In this document: piece after piece, positions 36,381-46,493 of the stretch
Layout: the number at the start of each line of letters is the position of its first letter
Numbering within the stretch: position 1 is the stretch's first letter
Source: Rouxiella sp. S1S-2
Lineage (GTDB): Bacteria > Pseudomonadota > Gammaproteobacteria > Enterobacterales > Enterobacteriaceae
DNA length: 64,000 bases
Assembly: GCF_009208105.1 (NCBI RefSeq)
Contig: NZ_WFKL01000001.1
Coordinates: 3,720,001 to 3,784,000 of the forward strand
Direction: 5' to 3'
Translations under genes and position numbers: made by a program
Notes under the pieces: model-generated
Databases searched by the model: none
What the model saw: the letters and a program-made list of their open reading frames with translations, nothing else
Told to the model about the DNA's origin: nothing

Positions 36381-39300
36381 ATGCTTCAAAAAATGCCTCA
36401 AGAAAGGCGGTATTCACTGCCAGAACGTCCCGGCGATACCCGTCAGCTGGGGCAACTCACCGGTTCGGCCTGCGCGTTGGAGTGCGCCGAAATCAGCGAG
36501 CGCCATCCCGGTCCGGTGATGCTTATCGCGCCGGATATGCAAAACGCACTGCGTTTACGCGATGAGATCCAGCAGTTTACCGAACATAAAGTGATCAGCC
36601 TCTCCGACTGGGAAACGCTGCCGTACGACAGTTTTTCTCCGCATCAGGAAATCATTTCTGCCCGTCTGTCGAGCCTTTATCAGCTACCGACCATGGAACG
36701 CGGCATAATTATTCTTCCGGTCAATACGCTGATGCAGCGCGTTTGTCCGCACGAGTTCCTGCACGGGCACGCGCTGGTGATGAAAAAAGGCCAGCATCTT
36801 TCACGCGACAAACTGCGTTCCCAGCTCGAACAGGCAGGATATCGCAGTGTCGATCAGGTAATGGAGCACGGCGAATTTGCCACCCGTGGCGCCCTGCTCG
36901 ACCTCTACCCGATGGGCAGCGATGAACCTTACCGTATCGACTTCTTTGACGACGAGATTGACAGCCTGCGCCTGTTTGACGTCGATACCCAGCGCACACT
37001 GAGCGAAGTCGAATCAATAAATCTGCTGCCTGCCCACGAATTCCCGACCGATAAAAATGCTATCGAGCTGTTTCGCAGCCAGTTCCGTGAAAAATTTGAG
37101 GTCCGCCGCGAGGCCGAGCACGTTTATCAGCAGGTGACTAAAGGCACCTTCCCTGCCGGTATTGAATACTGGCAGCCGCTGTTTTTCAGCCAACCATTGA
37201 GCACGCTGTTCAGCTATTTACCGAAAAACACACTGCTGCTGAACACGGGTGATTTGGAACAAGCCGCCGATCGTTTCTGGCAGGATGTGGTTCAGCGCTA
37301 TGAAAGCCGCCGCATCGACCCAATGCGCCCGCTGGTTGAGCCAGAACTGCTGTGGCTAAAAGTCGACAGCCTGTTTTCCGAGCTAAAGCAGTGGCCGCGC
37401 ATGCAGCTTAAAACTGAGCTGCTGGCGGAAAAAAGCGCCAATACCAATCTTGACTATCAGCCGCTTCCGGACCTCTCCGTGGTGCCGCAAAACAAAGCGC
37501 CGATGGACAACCTGCGCCGCTTTAACGAAGCCTTTAACGGCAGTATCGTCTTTTCGGTAGAAAGCGAAGGTCGTCGCGAGACCCTGCAGGACCTGCTGGG
37601 CCGTATCAAGCTGCAACCGCAGCTGATTACCCGCATCGAGCAGGCCGCAGAGCCGGGCCGCTATATCATGATTGGCGCCTGTGAAAAGGGCTTTCTGGAT
37701 AATCAAAAACAGCTGGCGCTGATTTGCGAAAGCGACATGCTGGGCGAACGCGTAGCCCGCCGCCGTCAGGACACCCGTCGCGCCATTAATACCGACACAC
37801 TGATCCGCAACCTTGCCGAGCTGCGTCCCGGCCAGCCGGTGGTGCATCTTGAGCACGGCGTGGGCCGTTATTTAGGCCTGACTACGCTAGAAGCGGGCGG
37901 CATTAAGGCCGAATACCTGATTCTGACTTACGCTGGCGAAGACAAACTGTATGTGCCGGTTTCATCACTGCACCTGATTAGCCGCTATGCCGGAGGTGCT
38001 GATGATACTGCACCGCTGCACAAACTCGGCGGTGAGGCCTGGTCCAAGGCGCGGCAGAAAGCGGCTGAAAAAGTCCGCGACGTGGCGGCAGAGTTGCTGG
38101 ATATTTATGCCCAGCGTGAAGCCAAAGCGGGTTTCGCCTTCAAGCATGATAAAGAGCAATATCAGTTGTTCTGTCAAACTTTTCCGTTTGAAACCACCCC
38201 GGACCAGTCGCAGGCCATTAATGCCGTACTGACCGACATGACGCAGCCGCTGGCTATGGATCGTCTGGTGTGCGGTGACGTGGGCTTCGGTAAAACCGAA
38301 GTGGCGATGCGCGCCGCGTTTCTTGCCGTCTCTAACAACAAGCAGGTTGCGGTACTGGTCCCGACCACGTTGCTGGCGCAGCAGCACTTTGACAACTTCC
38401 GCGATCGCTTCGCCAATTGGCCGGTGCGCATTGAAATGATGTCGCGTTTTCGCAGTGCCAAAGAGCAGCAGGCGGTGCTTGAAGAAGCCGTCGAGGGCAA
38501 GGTCGATATTATTATCGGCACCCATAAACTGCTGCAGAGCAATCTGCACTGGAAAGATCTGGGCCTGCTGATCGTCGATGAAGAGCACCGCTTCGGCGTG
38601 CGTCATAAAGAGCGAATCAAGGCGATGCGCGCCGATGTGGATATTCTCACCCTCACCGCGACGCCTATTCCGCGAACCCTGAATATGGCGATGAGCGGCA
38701 TGCGCGACCTGTCGATTATTGCTACGCCACCGGCTCGCCGTCTGGCGGTGAAAACCTTCGTTCGCGAATATGACAGTCTGGTGGTACGTGAGGCTATTTT
38801 GCGCGAAGTGCTGCGCGGCGGGCAGGTTTATTATCTTTACAACGACGTAGCCAATATCGACAAAGCCGCCGAGCGCCTGGCAGAGCTGGTACCTGAGGCG
38901 CGAATTGCCATCGGGCACGGACAAATGCGCGAGCGTGATCTTGAACGAGTGATGAATGACTTCCATCATCAGCGCTTTAACGTATTGGTTTGCACCACCA
39001 TTATTGAAACCGGTATTGATATTTCCACTGCCAATACCATTATCATGGAGCGTGCCGACCACCTTGGCCTTGCCCAGCTGCACCAGCTGCGTGGCCGCGT
39101 CGGCCGTTCTCATCATCAGGCCTATGCTTATCTCCTTACCCCGCCGCCCAAGGCGATGTCTGCCGATGCCCACAAGCGCCTCGAAGCCATTGCCTCACTC
39201 GAAGACCTGGGAGCCGGCTTTGCGCTGGCCACCCACGACCTTGAGATCCGCGGTGCCGGTGAGCTATTGGGCGAGGGGCAGAGCGGGCAAATGAGCTCTA

Positions 39301-39842
39301 TCGGCTTCTCGCTGTACATGGAGCTGCTCGAAAATGCCGTTGAGGCGCTGAAAGAGGGGCGCGAGCCGTCGCTTGAAGATCTCACGACCAGCCAAACCGA
39401 CGTAGAAATGCGCATGCCTGCTCTGCTGCCGGAAGAGTTTATTCCCGACGTGAATACCCGCCTCTCATTGTATAAACGCATTGCCAGCGCCCGAACTCCG
39501 CAGGAAGTTGACGAACTTCGCGTTGAGCTGATTGACCGTTTCGGCACCCTGCCCGACGGCGCGCGTAATTTACTGAGCATTGCCGTGCTGCGTCTCAAGG
39601 CTAAAGCGCTGGGTATCAAGCGAATCGAAGGCAATGAGCGCGGTGGATTTGTCGAGTTTAGCGACAAGAACCGCGTCGATCCGAGTTATCTGATTGGTTT
39701 ACTGCAGAAACAGCCGCAGGTTTATCGATTGGATGGCCCAAGCAAGCTGAAGTTTATGCTCGACCTGACCGACAGGCCAAAACGCCTGAAGTTTGTTGAT
39801 GAATTGCTCGAGGAGTTTGCGGGGCATCAGCTCACGGGGTAA
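36381..39842 (+). CDS. mfd: Transcription-repair coupling factor Mfd
   Basis: This 1,153-residue DNA translocase frees stalled RNA polymerase and recruits UvrA. The order of domains is an N-terminal UvrB-like module (about 1-350), the RNA polymerase-interacting CarD-like region (around ELRPGQPVVHLEHGVGRYLG, near 475), a RecG-like helicase core with Walker A GDVGFGKTE near residue 631 and the DEEH box near 732, the TRG-type motif area with QLRGRVGRS, and the C-terminal autoinhibitory domain. It is nearly collinear with the 1,148-residue E. coli protein. The ATG at 36381 adds four residues before a second in-frame ATG at 36393; neither has a strong ribosome site. Confidence 0.96.
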   Translation: MLQKMPQERRYSLPERPGDTRQLGQLTGSACALECAEISERHPGPVMLIAPDMQNALRLRDEIQQFTEHKVISLSDWETLPYDSFSPHQEIISARLSSLYQLPTMERGIIILPVNTLMQRVCPHEFLHGHALVMKKGQHLSRDKLRSQLEQAGYRSVDQVMEHGEFATRGALLDLYPMGSDEPYRIDFFDDEIDSLRLFDVDTQRTLSEVESINLLPAHEFPTDKNAIELFRSQFREKFEVRREAEHVYQQVTKGTFPAGIEYWQPLFFSQPLSTLFSYLPKNTLLLNTGDLEQAADRFWQDVVQRYESRRIDPMRPLVEPELLWLKVDSLFSELKQWPRMQLKTELLAEKSANTNLDYQPLPDLSVVPQNKAPMDNLRRFNEAFNGSIVFSVESEGRRETLQDLLGRIKLQPQLITRIEQAAEPGRYIMIGACEKGFLDNQKQLALICESDMLGERVARRRQDTRRAINTDTLIRNLAELRPGQPVVHLEHGVGRYLGLTTLEAGGIKAEYLILTYAGEDKLYVPVSSLHLISRYAGGADDTAPLHKLGGEAWSKARQKAAEKVRDVAAELLDIYAQREAKAGFAFKHDKEQYQLFCQTFPFETTPDQSQAINAVLTDMTQPLAMDRLVCGDVGFGKTEVAMRAAFLAVSNNKQVAVLVPTTLLAQQHFDNFRDRFANWPVRIEMMSRFRSAKEQQAVLEEAVEGKVDIIIGTHKLLQSNLHWKDLGLLIVDEEHRFGVRHKERIKAMRADVDILTLTATPIPRTLNMAMSGMRDLSIIATPPARRLAVKTFVREYDSLVVREAILREVLRGGQVYYLYNDVANIDKAAERLAELVPEARIAIGHGQMRERDLERVMNDFHHQRFNVLVCTTIIETGIDISTANTIIMERADHLGLAQLHQLRGRVGRSHHQAYAYLLTPPPKAMSADAHKRLEAIASLEDLGAGFALATHDLEIRGAGELLGEGQSGQMSSIGFSLYMELLENAVEALKEGREPSLEDLTTSQTDVEMRMPALLPEEFIPDVNTRLSLYKRIASARTPQEVDELRVELIDRFGTLPDGARNLLSIAVLRLKAKALGIKRIEGNERGGFVEFSDKNRVDPSYLIGLLQKQPQVYRLDGPSKLKFMLDLTDRPKRLKFVDELLEEFAGHQLTG

Positions 39843-39877
39843 TACTCGGGCCGTGCCATTACGGTGTACAAAGAGCA

Positions 39878-39907
39878 AAAGCCCGAGCATAAAAACTCGG
39901 GCTTTTT
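39878..39907. terminator. Bidirectional terminator between mfd and ycfJ
   Basis: AAAGCCCGAG and CTCGGGCTTT form a perfect ten-base-pair stem with an eight-base loop, followed by TT on the mfd strand and preceded by A residues serving the convergent ycfJ. Confidence 0.9.
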
Positions 39908-39940
39908 ACTAAGACAAGGAACAGATTTTTGACGAAAAAG

Positions 39941-40477
39941 TTAGCTGCGGGTCAACTGCAACTGACCGCTCTTGTCTAGGGGGATCTGCGTGCCCGGATC
40001 GTGGTCCATGCGCACTTTGCCTTGTTGATTACCGATTTTGTATGTCACGTCATAGCCCAGCATTTTTTCTGACTTGTCATAGATGGTGCTACAACGCTGC
40101 TTCTGCGTGGTATAGGTGTCGTTGTCCTGCATTGAGCTTTGCACGCGGTTGCCCGCATAACCGCCGCCCAGCGCACCGGCTACCGTTGCTAAATCACGCC
40201 CGTGCCCACCGCCAAACTGATGACCCAGAACCCCACCCGCGACGGCACCCAACACAGAACCCGTGATTTGATTTTCATCCTGCACCGGACGACGGTGAGT
40301 GACCGTAACATTACGGCATTCTTGTCGTGGTGTTTTAATGGTTTCTTTGATGGGCGTTGCACTGACAACCTGCGCGTACTGCGGAGCAGAAGAAAAAACG
40401 TTCATGCTGGCGACAGCCGCAACGCCTAGCGCCGCCGCCACACCGATACCGACACCCGCTAACATTGACTTGTTCAC
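39941..40477 (-). CDS. ycfJ: Glycine-zipper membrane protein YcfJ
   Basis: This 178-residue protein has an N-terminal hydrophobic segment (MLAGVGIGVAAALGVAAVA), a glycine-zipper domain (GSVLGAVAGGVLGHQFGGG ... GALGGGYAGN) and a conserved C-terminal part (YDVTYKIGNQQGKVRMD). It is close to E. coli YcfJ (179 residues), whose function is not established. Translation very likely begins at the GTG at 40477, giving (M)NKSMLAG; a strong AGGAGG lies seven bases upstream. An ATG inside that leader is in another frame and is not used. In E. coli ycfJ also lies beside ndh. Confidence 0.93.
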   Translation of the reverse strand: MNKSMLAGVGIGVAAALGVAAVASMNVFSSAPQYAQVVSATPIKETIKTPRQECRNVTVTHRRPVQDENQITGSVLGAVAGGVLGHQFGGGHGRDLATVAGALGGGYAGNRVQSSMQDNDTYTTQKQRCSTIYDKSEKMLGYDVTYKIGNQQGKVRMDHDPGTQIPLDKSGQLQLTRS

Positions 40478-40817
40478 AGGACATCCTCCTAAAGTGTTAA
40501 CACGCATTTTGCTCCCTACTCATCGACTCCCTCGAGGGAACGGCGTGCGTGAATCGCCTTCTGTAAACAGTTCTCTTGAACCTGATATAAATTTTGCGCA
40601 TTTAGCCCAGAGCGAACAATAAGACTATTGGATAAAAAACACAGAATATGCGCATTAACAGTGGGATTTAGGAGCATTCTTAGGATTATTCACTAAACGA
40701 ATGAGCGAAGGGCCGTTTGTATGATTAAAAATTTCAACCATGGGAGGTATTTGCTTAGGGGAATAACCCTAGAATCGATTCAGCCTCCGGTAAAAAAACC
40801 GGAGGCTGTACAGTCAT
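40478..40817. other. Noncoding region between ycfJ and ndh
   Basis: This 340-base stretch has no credible gene. It holds the ycfJ promoter and the hairpin that ends the ndh transcript (40781-40808). Confidence 0.6.
40781..40808 (-). terminator. Hairpin after ndh
   Basis: CAGCCTCCGGT and ACCGGAGGCTG form a perfect 11-base-pair stem, ten bases after the ndh stop codon. The A/T run is in the loop and not after the stem, so termination could be Rho-assisted or the hairpin may protect the 3' end. Confidence 0.6.
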
Positions 40818-42122
40818 TTAGTGAAGTTTAAGACGCGGGCGAATAACCCGGTTAATACTGCCCACTAACATCATCAACCCGGTCTTCGCATAGCCATGCA
40901 GCGCAATCTGGTGCATGCGGTATAAAGAAACATAGACTAAGCGTGCCAATCGGCCTTCAACCATCATGGAACCTTTGGTCAGATTCCCCATCAGGCTGCC
41001 TACGGTGCTAAAACGAGAGAGCGAAACCAGTGAACCATGGTCTTTATAGACATACGGTTTCAGGCTACGGCCGCTGCGCTGAGCCATGATATTGGCAAAA
41101 CAGCGAGACGCCATCTGATGCGCAGACTGGGCACGAGGAGGAACAAATCCGCCGCCCGGCAGTGCACATGAAGCACAGTCACCAATCGCATAAATATCAG
41201 CATCGCGCGTCGTTTGCAGCGTGGGTTCAACCACCAGTTGATTGATACGGTTGGTCTCCAGACCCGCTATATCCTTCAAGAAATCAGGCGCTTTAATACC
41301 AGCAGCCCAGACCATTAAATCAGCTTCAATAAATTCGCCGTCTTTGGTGTTAAGACCGTTTTTATCCGCGCTGGTGACCATGGTTTTCGTCAATACGCGC
41401 ACGCCAATTTTGGTCAACTCCTGATGCGCAGCAGCAGAAATTCGCGGCGGCAAAGCAGGTAAAATGCGCTCACCGGCCTCGACTAAAGTTACGTTAAGCG
41501 TCTGATTATTAAGGCCTTCAAAGCCATAGCTGTGCAGCTCCTTCACCGCATTATGCAGTTCGGCCGACAGCTCAACGCCGGTCGCTCCGCCGCCCACGAT
41601 CGCAATATTAACCGTGCCTTTTTTATCCGGATTTGCCGAATATTTAAGGAACAGATTGAGCATTTCATTATGGAAACGGTGAGCCTGATGCGGGTTGTCC
41701 AGAAAGATGCAATTCTCTTTAATGCCCGGAGTGCCGAAATCATTGGAGGTACTGCCCAGCGCCATCACCAGTTGGTCATAGGCCAAGTCACGTTCGGCCA
41801 CCAGCAGTTCGCCGTTGGTATCACGAATTTCAGCCAGCGTGATGGTTTTATTGTCGCGGCTAATGTTGGTAAGCGAACCGATTTGGAATGTGAATCCATG
41901 GTTGCGTGCATGTGCGAGATAGCTCAGCGCGTCGACACCGTCATCCAGGCTTCCCGTGGCAACTTCATGCAGCAGTGGCTTCCACAGATGACTGTGGTTA
42001 CGGTCTACCAAAATAATCTCGGCTTTTTTATTGCGACCCAGTTTGCGACCCAGGCTGGTTGCCAGCTCAAGACCGCCTGCCCCACCGCCGATAATCACAA
42101 TTTTTTTCTTTGCTTCAGTCAC
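40818..42122 (-). CDS. ndh: Type II NADH:quinone dehydrogenase Ndh
   Basis: This 434-residue flavoprotein is the same length as E. coli Ndh. Two nucleotide-binding folds are visible: [14 protein letters not shown] for FAD and [16 protein letters not shown] for NADH. The C-terminal amphipathic/hydrophobic part ([23 protein letters not shown]) attaches it to the inner membrane. It passes electrons from NADH to ubiquinone without pumping protons. The start is the GTG at 42122, giving (M)[13 protein letters not shown], with GAGGGGG upstream; the frame runs on to 42197 but that part is not homologous. A perfect FNR box lies upstream at 42255-42268. Confidence 0.95.
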   Translation of the reverse strand: MTEAKKKIVIIGGGAGGLELATSLGRKLGRNKKAEIILVDRNHSHLWKPLLHEVATGSLDDGVDALSYLAHARNHGFTFQIGSLTNISRDNKTITLAEIRDTNGELLVAERDLAYDQLVMALGSTSNDFGTPGIKENCIFLDNPHQAHRFHNEMLNLFLKYSANPDKKGTVNIAIVGGGATGVELSAELHNAVKELHSYGFEGLNNQTLNVTLVEAGERILPALPPRISAAAHQELTKIGVRVLTKTMVTSADKNGLNTKDGEFIEADLMVWAAGIKAPDFLKDIAGLETNRINQLVVEPTLQTTRDADIYAIGDCASCALPGGGFVPPRAQSAHQMASRCFANIMAQRSGRSLKPYVYKDHGSLVSLSRFSTVGSLMGNLTKGSMMVEGRLARLVYVSLYRMHQIALHGYAKTGLMMLVGSINRVIRPRLKLH

Positions 42123-42254
42123 TATGACCCCCTCAAATGTAAACCAAATGTTATCTAAGGGTAAAAATTTATCCTTAGATAACATAGGGTTGTTCAAGTT
42201 AAATCATCTTCATGGCTGAGAATAACATGGCGGGGTCAATTGGTTATACCAAAA

Positions 42255-42268
42255 TTGATCTACATCAA
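42255..42268. promoter_or_regulatory. FNR box upstream of ndh
   Basis: TTGATCTACATCAA is a perfect match to the FNR consensus TTGAT-N4-ATCAA. It lies about 135 bases upstream of the ndh GTG start. FNR represses E. coli ndh without oxygen, so the same control is expected here. Confidence 0.82.
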
Positions 42269-42375
42269 TTTTTTTCGGAATAGCCCGGCGATAACAATTT
42301 TTTTGCAGCTTGTTATTCAAACAGTTAACGCCGGTTAGCAGAAAGGGATATTTTAAAAAGTTACAATTAAATGAT

Positions 42376-42918
42376 TCAGACGAGGTGTTGAAAAGCCTTT
42401 ATGCTCGGTAAGTGCACCGAGATGTTCTTAAATTTGTGACTCTGCTTTTCGTCCCAAATAATCGGATAGTAAGGAGACAACGCATTAGCTGACTCTTGGC
42501 TATCAAGCACGCCATCTTCACGCGAGAGGATCACCAGGCATTGGTCGCGGTTTTTCTCTCTGAAATCACTTACGCACTTGGTGGCGATATCCACGTACTC
42601 TTCAGGACGGTCGATTTTTCCCGTCATGTTGCTCTGCGGCGACAGATTGGGGTTGAACATCACCTGGCGTATGCCACACAAAAAGCCGATGCGCTCCGCC
42701 CAATAACCGCCAAGCCCTACGCCACAGATAAGCGTGGTTTTACCTTCTGCCTGCTGCTGCACCTTGTCGACTTCCTTGATTAGGTGTTGCATATCATGAC
42801 GCGGGTGCAGCGTGCTGTAGCTAATAAATCGGACATCGGGATCGATAAACTGCAGCTGCAACACCTTCTCATGATTTCCCGGACTGGTTGAGTCAAAGCC
42901 ATGCAAATAAATGATCAT
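42376..42918 (-). CDS. ycfP: UPF0227 esterase-like protein YcfP
   Basis: This 180-residue alpha/beta-hydrolase-like protein has the same length as E. coli YcfP. It opens with [18 protein letters not shown] and has [14 protein letters not shown] where an esterase nucleophile elbow (GxSxG) would be; Leu replaces the expected Ser, as in E. coli YcfP, so catalysis is doubtful. The function is unknown. The ATG at 42918 has AGGA five bases upstream; an ATG four codons earlier is in frame but overlaps that ribosome site. It is followed by nagZ in the same direction. Confidence 0.92.
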   Translation of the reverse strand: MIIYLHGFDSTSPGNHEKVLQLQFIDPDVRFISYSTLHPRHDMQHLIKEVDKVQQQAEGKTTLICGVGLGGYWAERIGFLCGIRQVMFNPNLSPQSNMTGKIDRPEEYVDIATKCVSDFREKNRDQCLVILSREDGVLDSQESANALSPYYPIIWDEKQSHKFKNISVHLPSIKAFQHLV

Positions 42919-42975
42919 ATCTTTCCTCATTAAACCTCGGTATCACTTTATAGGCCATGACAGCTAAGGACTCTG

Positions 42976-44010
42976 TCAGGCCTGCTTATGCGCCTGCCAG
43001 CGCTCATCCAGCGCCGTTAGTTCCTGATTCGAACGCTGCCAGCGCTCAGTGTCACGCAGAGCCTGGCGGCTGGATTTACCCTGATAGGCGCCCCCATGGT
43101 ACAAGCCGGTAACCTGCTCTGCCTTGATCGGTAACAGGTTATCGAGCACGCTCACCGCACCGTCGCGGTTATTACATACCAAAATCATGTCGCAACCGGC
43201 ATCGAGTGAGGCCTGACCGCGCTCGGCATAACTGCCCATCACGGCGGCACCTTCCATCGACAAGTCGTCAGAGAAAATAATGCCGCCAAAGCCCAGTTCC
43301 TGACGGAGAATTTTCTTCAACCAGTATGGAGAACCGCTGGCAGGACGCGGGTCTGCCTCGGTATAAATCACGTGCGCAGGCATGACGGCGTCGAGCATCT
43401 TGCGCTCAATCAGTTGGCGGAAAATGGCCATATCGTGCTGGCGAATTTCCTCAAGCGGGCGATTATCGCGCGGCGTTTCTTTGTGCGAGTCGGCGGTAAC
43501 CGCGCCGTGCCCCGGGAAATGTTTGCCGGTCACTTTCATTCCGGCCAAGTGCATTCCGCGAATATAGCGTTCGGCAATATCCAGCGCTTTTTGCGGGTCT
43601 GCGTGGAAAGAACGCTCACCAATCGCCGCACTGATATGGCCAATGTCCAGTACCGGTGCAAAGCTTATGTCGATGTCCATGGCAATCATTTCTGCGGCCA
43701 TCAGCCATCCAGCCTCTTCGGCCAAACGGCCCGCTTCGCGTGGATCGTTTAACGCAGCGAATGACTGCGCGGCGGGAATGCGGGTAAAACCTTCGCGAAA
43801 ACGCTGTACCCTTCCGCCTTCCTGATCTACCGCTAACACCTGGCGCTGGCGCGAGGCCGCCCGAATTTGACGAATCAGCTCCTGCAACTGCTGAACATCA
43901 TGATAGTTACGGGTAAACAGAATCAGCCCACCGACCAGCGGGTGCTGCAAAATCTCGCGCTCTTCTGCATCCAGCTCGTAGCTGGCAACGTCTAACATTA
44001 CTGGACCCAA
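42976..44010 (-). CDS. nagZ: Beta-N-acetylglucosaminidase NagZ
   Basis: This 344-residue cytoplasmic family-3 glycosidase removes GlcNAc from anhydro-muropeptides during peptidoglycan recycling. The family motif [18 protein letters not shown] holds the catalytic His on the flexible loop, and the nucleophile Asp is in [11 protein letters not shown]. By homology the start is the TTG at 44010, giving (M)[13 protein letters not shown], with CAGGAG nine bases upstream; the ATG at 43998 lacks a ribosome site. Because nagK is absent at its usual place (between cobB and lolE), the fate of the GlcNAc released here is an open point. Confidence 0.93.
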   Translation of the reverse strand: MGPVMLDVASYELDAEEREILQHPLVGGLILFTRNYHDVQQLQELIRQIRAASRQRQVLAVDQEGGRVQRFREGFTRIPAAQSFAALNDPREAGRLAEEAGWLMAAEMIAMDIDISFAPVLDIGHISAAIGERSFHADPQKALDIAERYIRGMHLAGMKVTGKHFPGHGAVTADSHKETPRDNRPLEEIRQHDMAIFRQLIERKMLDAVMPAHVIYTEADPRPASGSPYWLKKILRQELGFGGIIFSDDLSMEGAAVMGSYAERGQASLDAGCDMILVCNNRDGAVSVLDNLLPIKAEQVTGLYHGGAYQGKSSRQALRDTERWQRSNQELTALDERWQAHKQA

Positions 44011-44026
44011 GACCGGCCACTCCTGA

Positions 44027-44911
44027 TTATAATTCGTTAAATAATTTCTGGCGCAGCGGCTGCGCCCAATCGATATAGCGCACATCGGCGGTTTGTTGCC
44101 AACGTACCTCAAACCACATGAGCATCAAATATTCGAGCCACGGCTGCCAACGGCGGACTTGACGCTCAAGCTTTAAAATATCTGAATATCCTCCGCTCTG
44201 CGCATAGTATCGCAGCAGCTGCGTTTGTTGTTGCACACTGTAGCCATTTGCACAAAACAGTGCGGCAAACTCCAACGCGATATCGGCGTTTGCCGCATAC
44301 TCCCAGTCAATCAGACGGTCACCCTGCGCACCCTCGACCCAATTTTCAGGGTGAATATCCATGTGCGCCGTCGACATTTTGACCGGAGAGGGCAATCGTC
44401 GTTTCATTAAACGCTGATGTACCCGCAGCCACGCAGGCGATAATCGCTGCGGGTCAACTGACTGCCAATAAATCTGCAACCGCCGTTTTAAGTCAAGAGG
44501 CTCGCCCTGTGGGGTGCTACCGTGCAACGCTGCCAGCATAGTTGCTAAACGCTTTTGCGCAGATTGACTGAAAAAAGAGGCCGTATTCAGCGTTTGTCCG
44601 TTAATCCAACTCACCGCCAGCCAAGGGCTTTGCCAACAGATTACCGAGGGGGCAATGGCTTGGGGCGTCAAAGATCGCAGCAGTCTGCATTCGCGTTTAC
44701 GGCTAATGCCCAGCAGCCGTTTTTCGGCCGACTCATGCCGCGCTAAACAGTGGTGGTTACCTGCCACAATACGCCAGCTTTTGCTGCTTAGCCCTTCCAC
44801 AGGTGTAAAAATACAACCGGCGGAATAATCCGCCGGAAGATGTTTTTTAACCCAGACCTGCAGACTACTGCTGATTTTGCACCGCACCGCTGCCGGACCA
44901 CACGATTTCAC
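44027..44911 (-). CDS. thiK: Thiamine kinase ThiK
   Basis: This protein of up to 294 residues belongs to the aminoglycoside-phosphotransferase/choline-kinase fold. The catalytic loop reads [13 protein letters not shown], and the metal-binding motif is [16 protein letters not shown]. It resembles E. coli ThiK (274 residues), which phosphorylates thiamine in salvage, and sits in the same order (nagZ-thiK-lpoB). The N-terminal half is much less conserved than the C-terminal half. The start is uncertain: there is no ATG near the lpoB stop, and in-frame GTG codons lie inside lpoB at 44911 and 44887, so the gene overlaps lpoB by at least 23 bases. Confidence 0.8.
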   Translation of the reverse strand: MKSCGPAAVRCKISSSLQVWVKKHLPADYSAGCIFTPVEGLSSKSWRIVAGNHHCLARHESAEKRLLGISRKRECRLLRSLTPQAIAPSVICWQSPWLAVSWINGQTLNTASFFSQSAQKRLATMLAALHGSTPQGEPLDLKRRLQIYWQSVDPQRLSPAWLRVHQRLMKRRLPSPVKMSTAHMDIHPENWVEGAQGDRLIDWEYAANADIALEFAALFCANGYSVQQQTQLLRYYAQSGGYSDILKLERQVRRWQPWLEYLMLMWFEVRWQQTADVRYIDWAQPLRQKLFNEL

Positions 44912-45479
44912 CGCTTTGCACCGTCATCAATTGCATATCAAGCGTTGGTGATTTCACATTGCCGCTGGCGTCGCTGTACAGCACGTATTGGGCATTAACC
45001 TGCCGCGCCAGTGCAATAGCCTTGCTGCGAGAAACCAGGTTGTCGTCTGGCGAAAGCCCCATCGCCTGTTTTGCCGTCGCCAGCTGTGAAGCCGGCACTA
45101 CGGTAAAGGTGTTATTCGACGCCAGCGCCGTGTGCATCGCTGAAGTAATTTTACCGGTTTGCAGAGAACCGTTGGTACTGTTCTTCACGTTGTCGAGCAG
45201 CAAAACGCTTCCCGCCTGCACGCCTTCAGCCTGCAGCATTTTGGCAACCAGCGGCTGCACGGTCGCGCTCCAGTCAATAGACTGCAGTTTAGGCGGCTGA
45301 GGAATGGTCTGAACCGGTGGCTGACCTGAAGTTTCAGGCGTGCCCGTACCCGGCACAGTTGTCACGGGTGCTGTCGTCGTCGGCGGTGGCGTCTGAGGTT
45401 GCTGTGGTTGTTCTTCCTGGGTAGTAATACAGCCACTGAGCGCCAGCGTTGCCAATGCCACGAGTAAATACTTTTTCAT
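44865..45479 (-). CDS. lpoB: Outer-membrane lipoprotein LpoB, activator of PBP1b
   Basis: This 204-residue lipoprotein has lipobox LALSGC (Cys17), then a long Pro/Thr/Gln-rich linker (about residues 20-65) that spans the periplasm, then a globular domain (IDWSATVQPLVAKMLQ ... LVSRSKAIALARQVNAQYVLYSDASG). LpoB reaches through the peptidoglycan to switch on the synthase PBP1b. The ATG at 45479 has GGAG seven bases upstream. It lies between ycfL and thiK, as in E. coli, and overlaps the start of thiK. Confidence 0.95.
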   Translation of the reverse strand: MKKYLLVALATLALSGCITTQEEQPQQPQTPPPTTTAPVTTVPGTGTPETSGQPPVQTIPQPPKLQSIDWSATVQPLVAKMLQAEGVQAGSVLLLDNVKNSTNGSLQTGKITSAMHTALASNNTFTVVPASQLATAKQAMGLSPDDNLVSRSKAIALARQVNAQYVLYSDASGNVKSPTLDMQLMTVQSGEIVWSGSGAVQNQQ

Positions 45480-45500
45480 CAACCCTCTCCGTACCGAACT

Positions 45501-45869
45501 TTAAAGATAAAGATGGACGCGCACACTGTACGCATCAAGATTGCCATTAAGCGAGTAAATATCGACGTCTGAGTTTGCCGGAACGGTAATGGTGCGCGGC
45601 TCGGCAAACGGCAGCAGGTCTAATCCTTGCCTATCATACCAATAGAAAACATAGTGTATTTGTATTGCTTTGGGTTGATTGTTACTCAACGACAGCGTGG
45701 CCTTTTGGCGCCCCTGATCGACAGACAGCGACGGCGTGCCGGGAATTATCCCGGCGGTCAACACCGGTGATTCCATGATAACCGTTTGCTGATTATTCAG
45801 CGCAATACCCGGCTTGCTGCTGCACCCTGCAAGACACAGCAGCACTGCACATGCCATCAAAAATCGCAT
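45501..45869 (-). CDS. ycfL: YcfL family lipoprotein
   Basis: This 122-residue predicted lipoprotein has lipobox CLAGC (Cys16). The body matches E. coli YcfL in segments such as VIMESPVLTAGI, HYVFYWYDRQGLDLLP and the end VRVHLYL. The fold is a small beta-sandwich in this DUF1425 family; the function is not known. It precedes lpoB by 21 bases in one operon with hinT upstream. Confidence 0.9.
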   Translation of the reverse strand: MRFLMACAVLLCLAGCSSKPGIALNNQQTVIMESPVLTAGIIPGTPSLSVDQGRQKATLSLSNNQPKAIQIHYVFYWYDRQGLDLLPFAEPRTITVPANSDVDIYSLNGNLDAYSVRVHLYL

Positions 45870-45933
45870 AACCTTCCCCTAATAAGCTTCAATATACCCA
45901 CGGGCGCGGGCATCAAAGCCGCACATCCGCGTT

Positions 45934-46284
45934 TTAGTGCGATAGCAGAGGACCAAGATTATGACCACCCACCAGGTGCATATGTATATGATACACCACC
46001 TGGCCGGCGTCTTTGTTGCAGTTAACTATCAAACGGTAACCATTTTCCGCAATGCCTTCCTGCTCGGCAATCCTGGCAGCGACGGTCATCATGCGGCCCA
46101 GTGCGGCTTCATGCTCGGCGGTGACATCATTCATGGTCGGGATCAGAACGTTGGGTATGATAAGAATATGGTTAGGCGCCTGCGGGGCGATATCACGGAA
46201 AGCAGTGACCAGTTCATCCTGATAAACCACGTCTGCCGGAATTTCGCGGCGGATAATTTTACTGAAAATTGTTTCTTCGGCCAT
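45934..46284 (-). CDS. hinT: Purine nucleoside phosphoramidase HinT
   Basis: This 116-residue HIT-family protein has the triad motif HIHMH at residues 99-103 ([17 protein letters not shown]), with the active-site His at 101. It hydrolyses adenosine 5'-phosphoramidates such as AMP-lysine. The start at 46284 ([11 protein letters not shown]) has GGGAG eight bases upstream; the frame is open 34 codons further but without homology. It is the first gene of the hinT-ycfL-lpoB-thiK-nagZ-ycfP run. In E. coli fhuE lies upstream; here it is the invasin-like gene. Confidence 0.95.
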   Translation of the reverse strand: MAEETIFSKIIRREIPADVVYQDELVTAFRDIAPQAPNHILIIPNVLIPTMNDVTAEHEAALGRMMTVAARIAEQEGIAENGYRLIVNCNKDAGQVVYHIHMHLVGGHNLGPLLSH

Positions 46285-46400
46285 GATGTTTCTCCCTTGA
46301 TCGCGTTTCATTACAAAAGCTGTGAGCGCAGTATGAGTCAGCCATTCCGCTATTTTCAAGTTTTTAAGGCGTTTACAGTTCAACACAAGGTTAAAGGAGT

Positions 46401-46443
46401 GTGGCGACGGATATCAAACACGTTTTTCAATACCTGTCGCCAC
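46401..46443. repeat. Inverted repeat between the invasin-like gene and hinT
   Basis: GTGGCGAC at 46401-46408 and GTCGCCAC at 46436-46443 are perfect complements with a 27-base loop. It lies 51 bases past the end of the invasin-like gene. There is a short TTTT on the plus strand but no T run on the strand of that gene, so it is not a clear terminator. Confidence 0.45.
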
Positions 46444-46493
46444 TTTTCAACTGACTAAAATTTAATCTAAATTAGTCGTCTTATTACTATAAT

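Noticed and set aside
37965..39173. 402-codon open frame antisense to mfd
   Set aside because: It arises from codon bias of the mfd helicase region; composition is His/Gln/Arg-rich with no recognisable domain.
40308..40484. ATG just after the AGGAGG of ycfJ opening a different frame
   Set aside because: The frame gives a Cys/Arg-rich sequence with no homology, whereas the GTG gives the conserved YcfJ N terminus.
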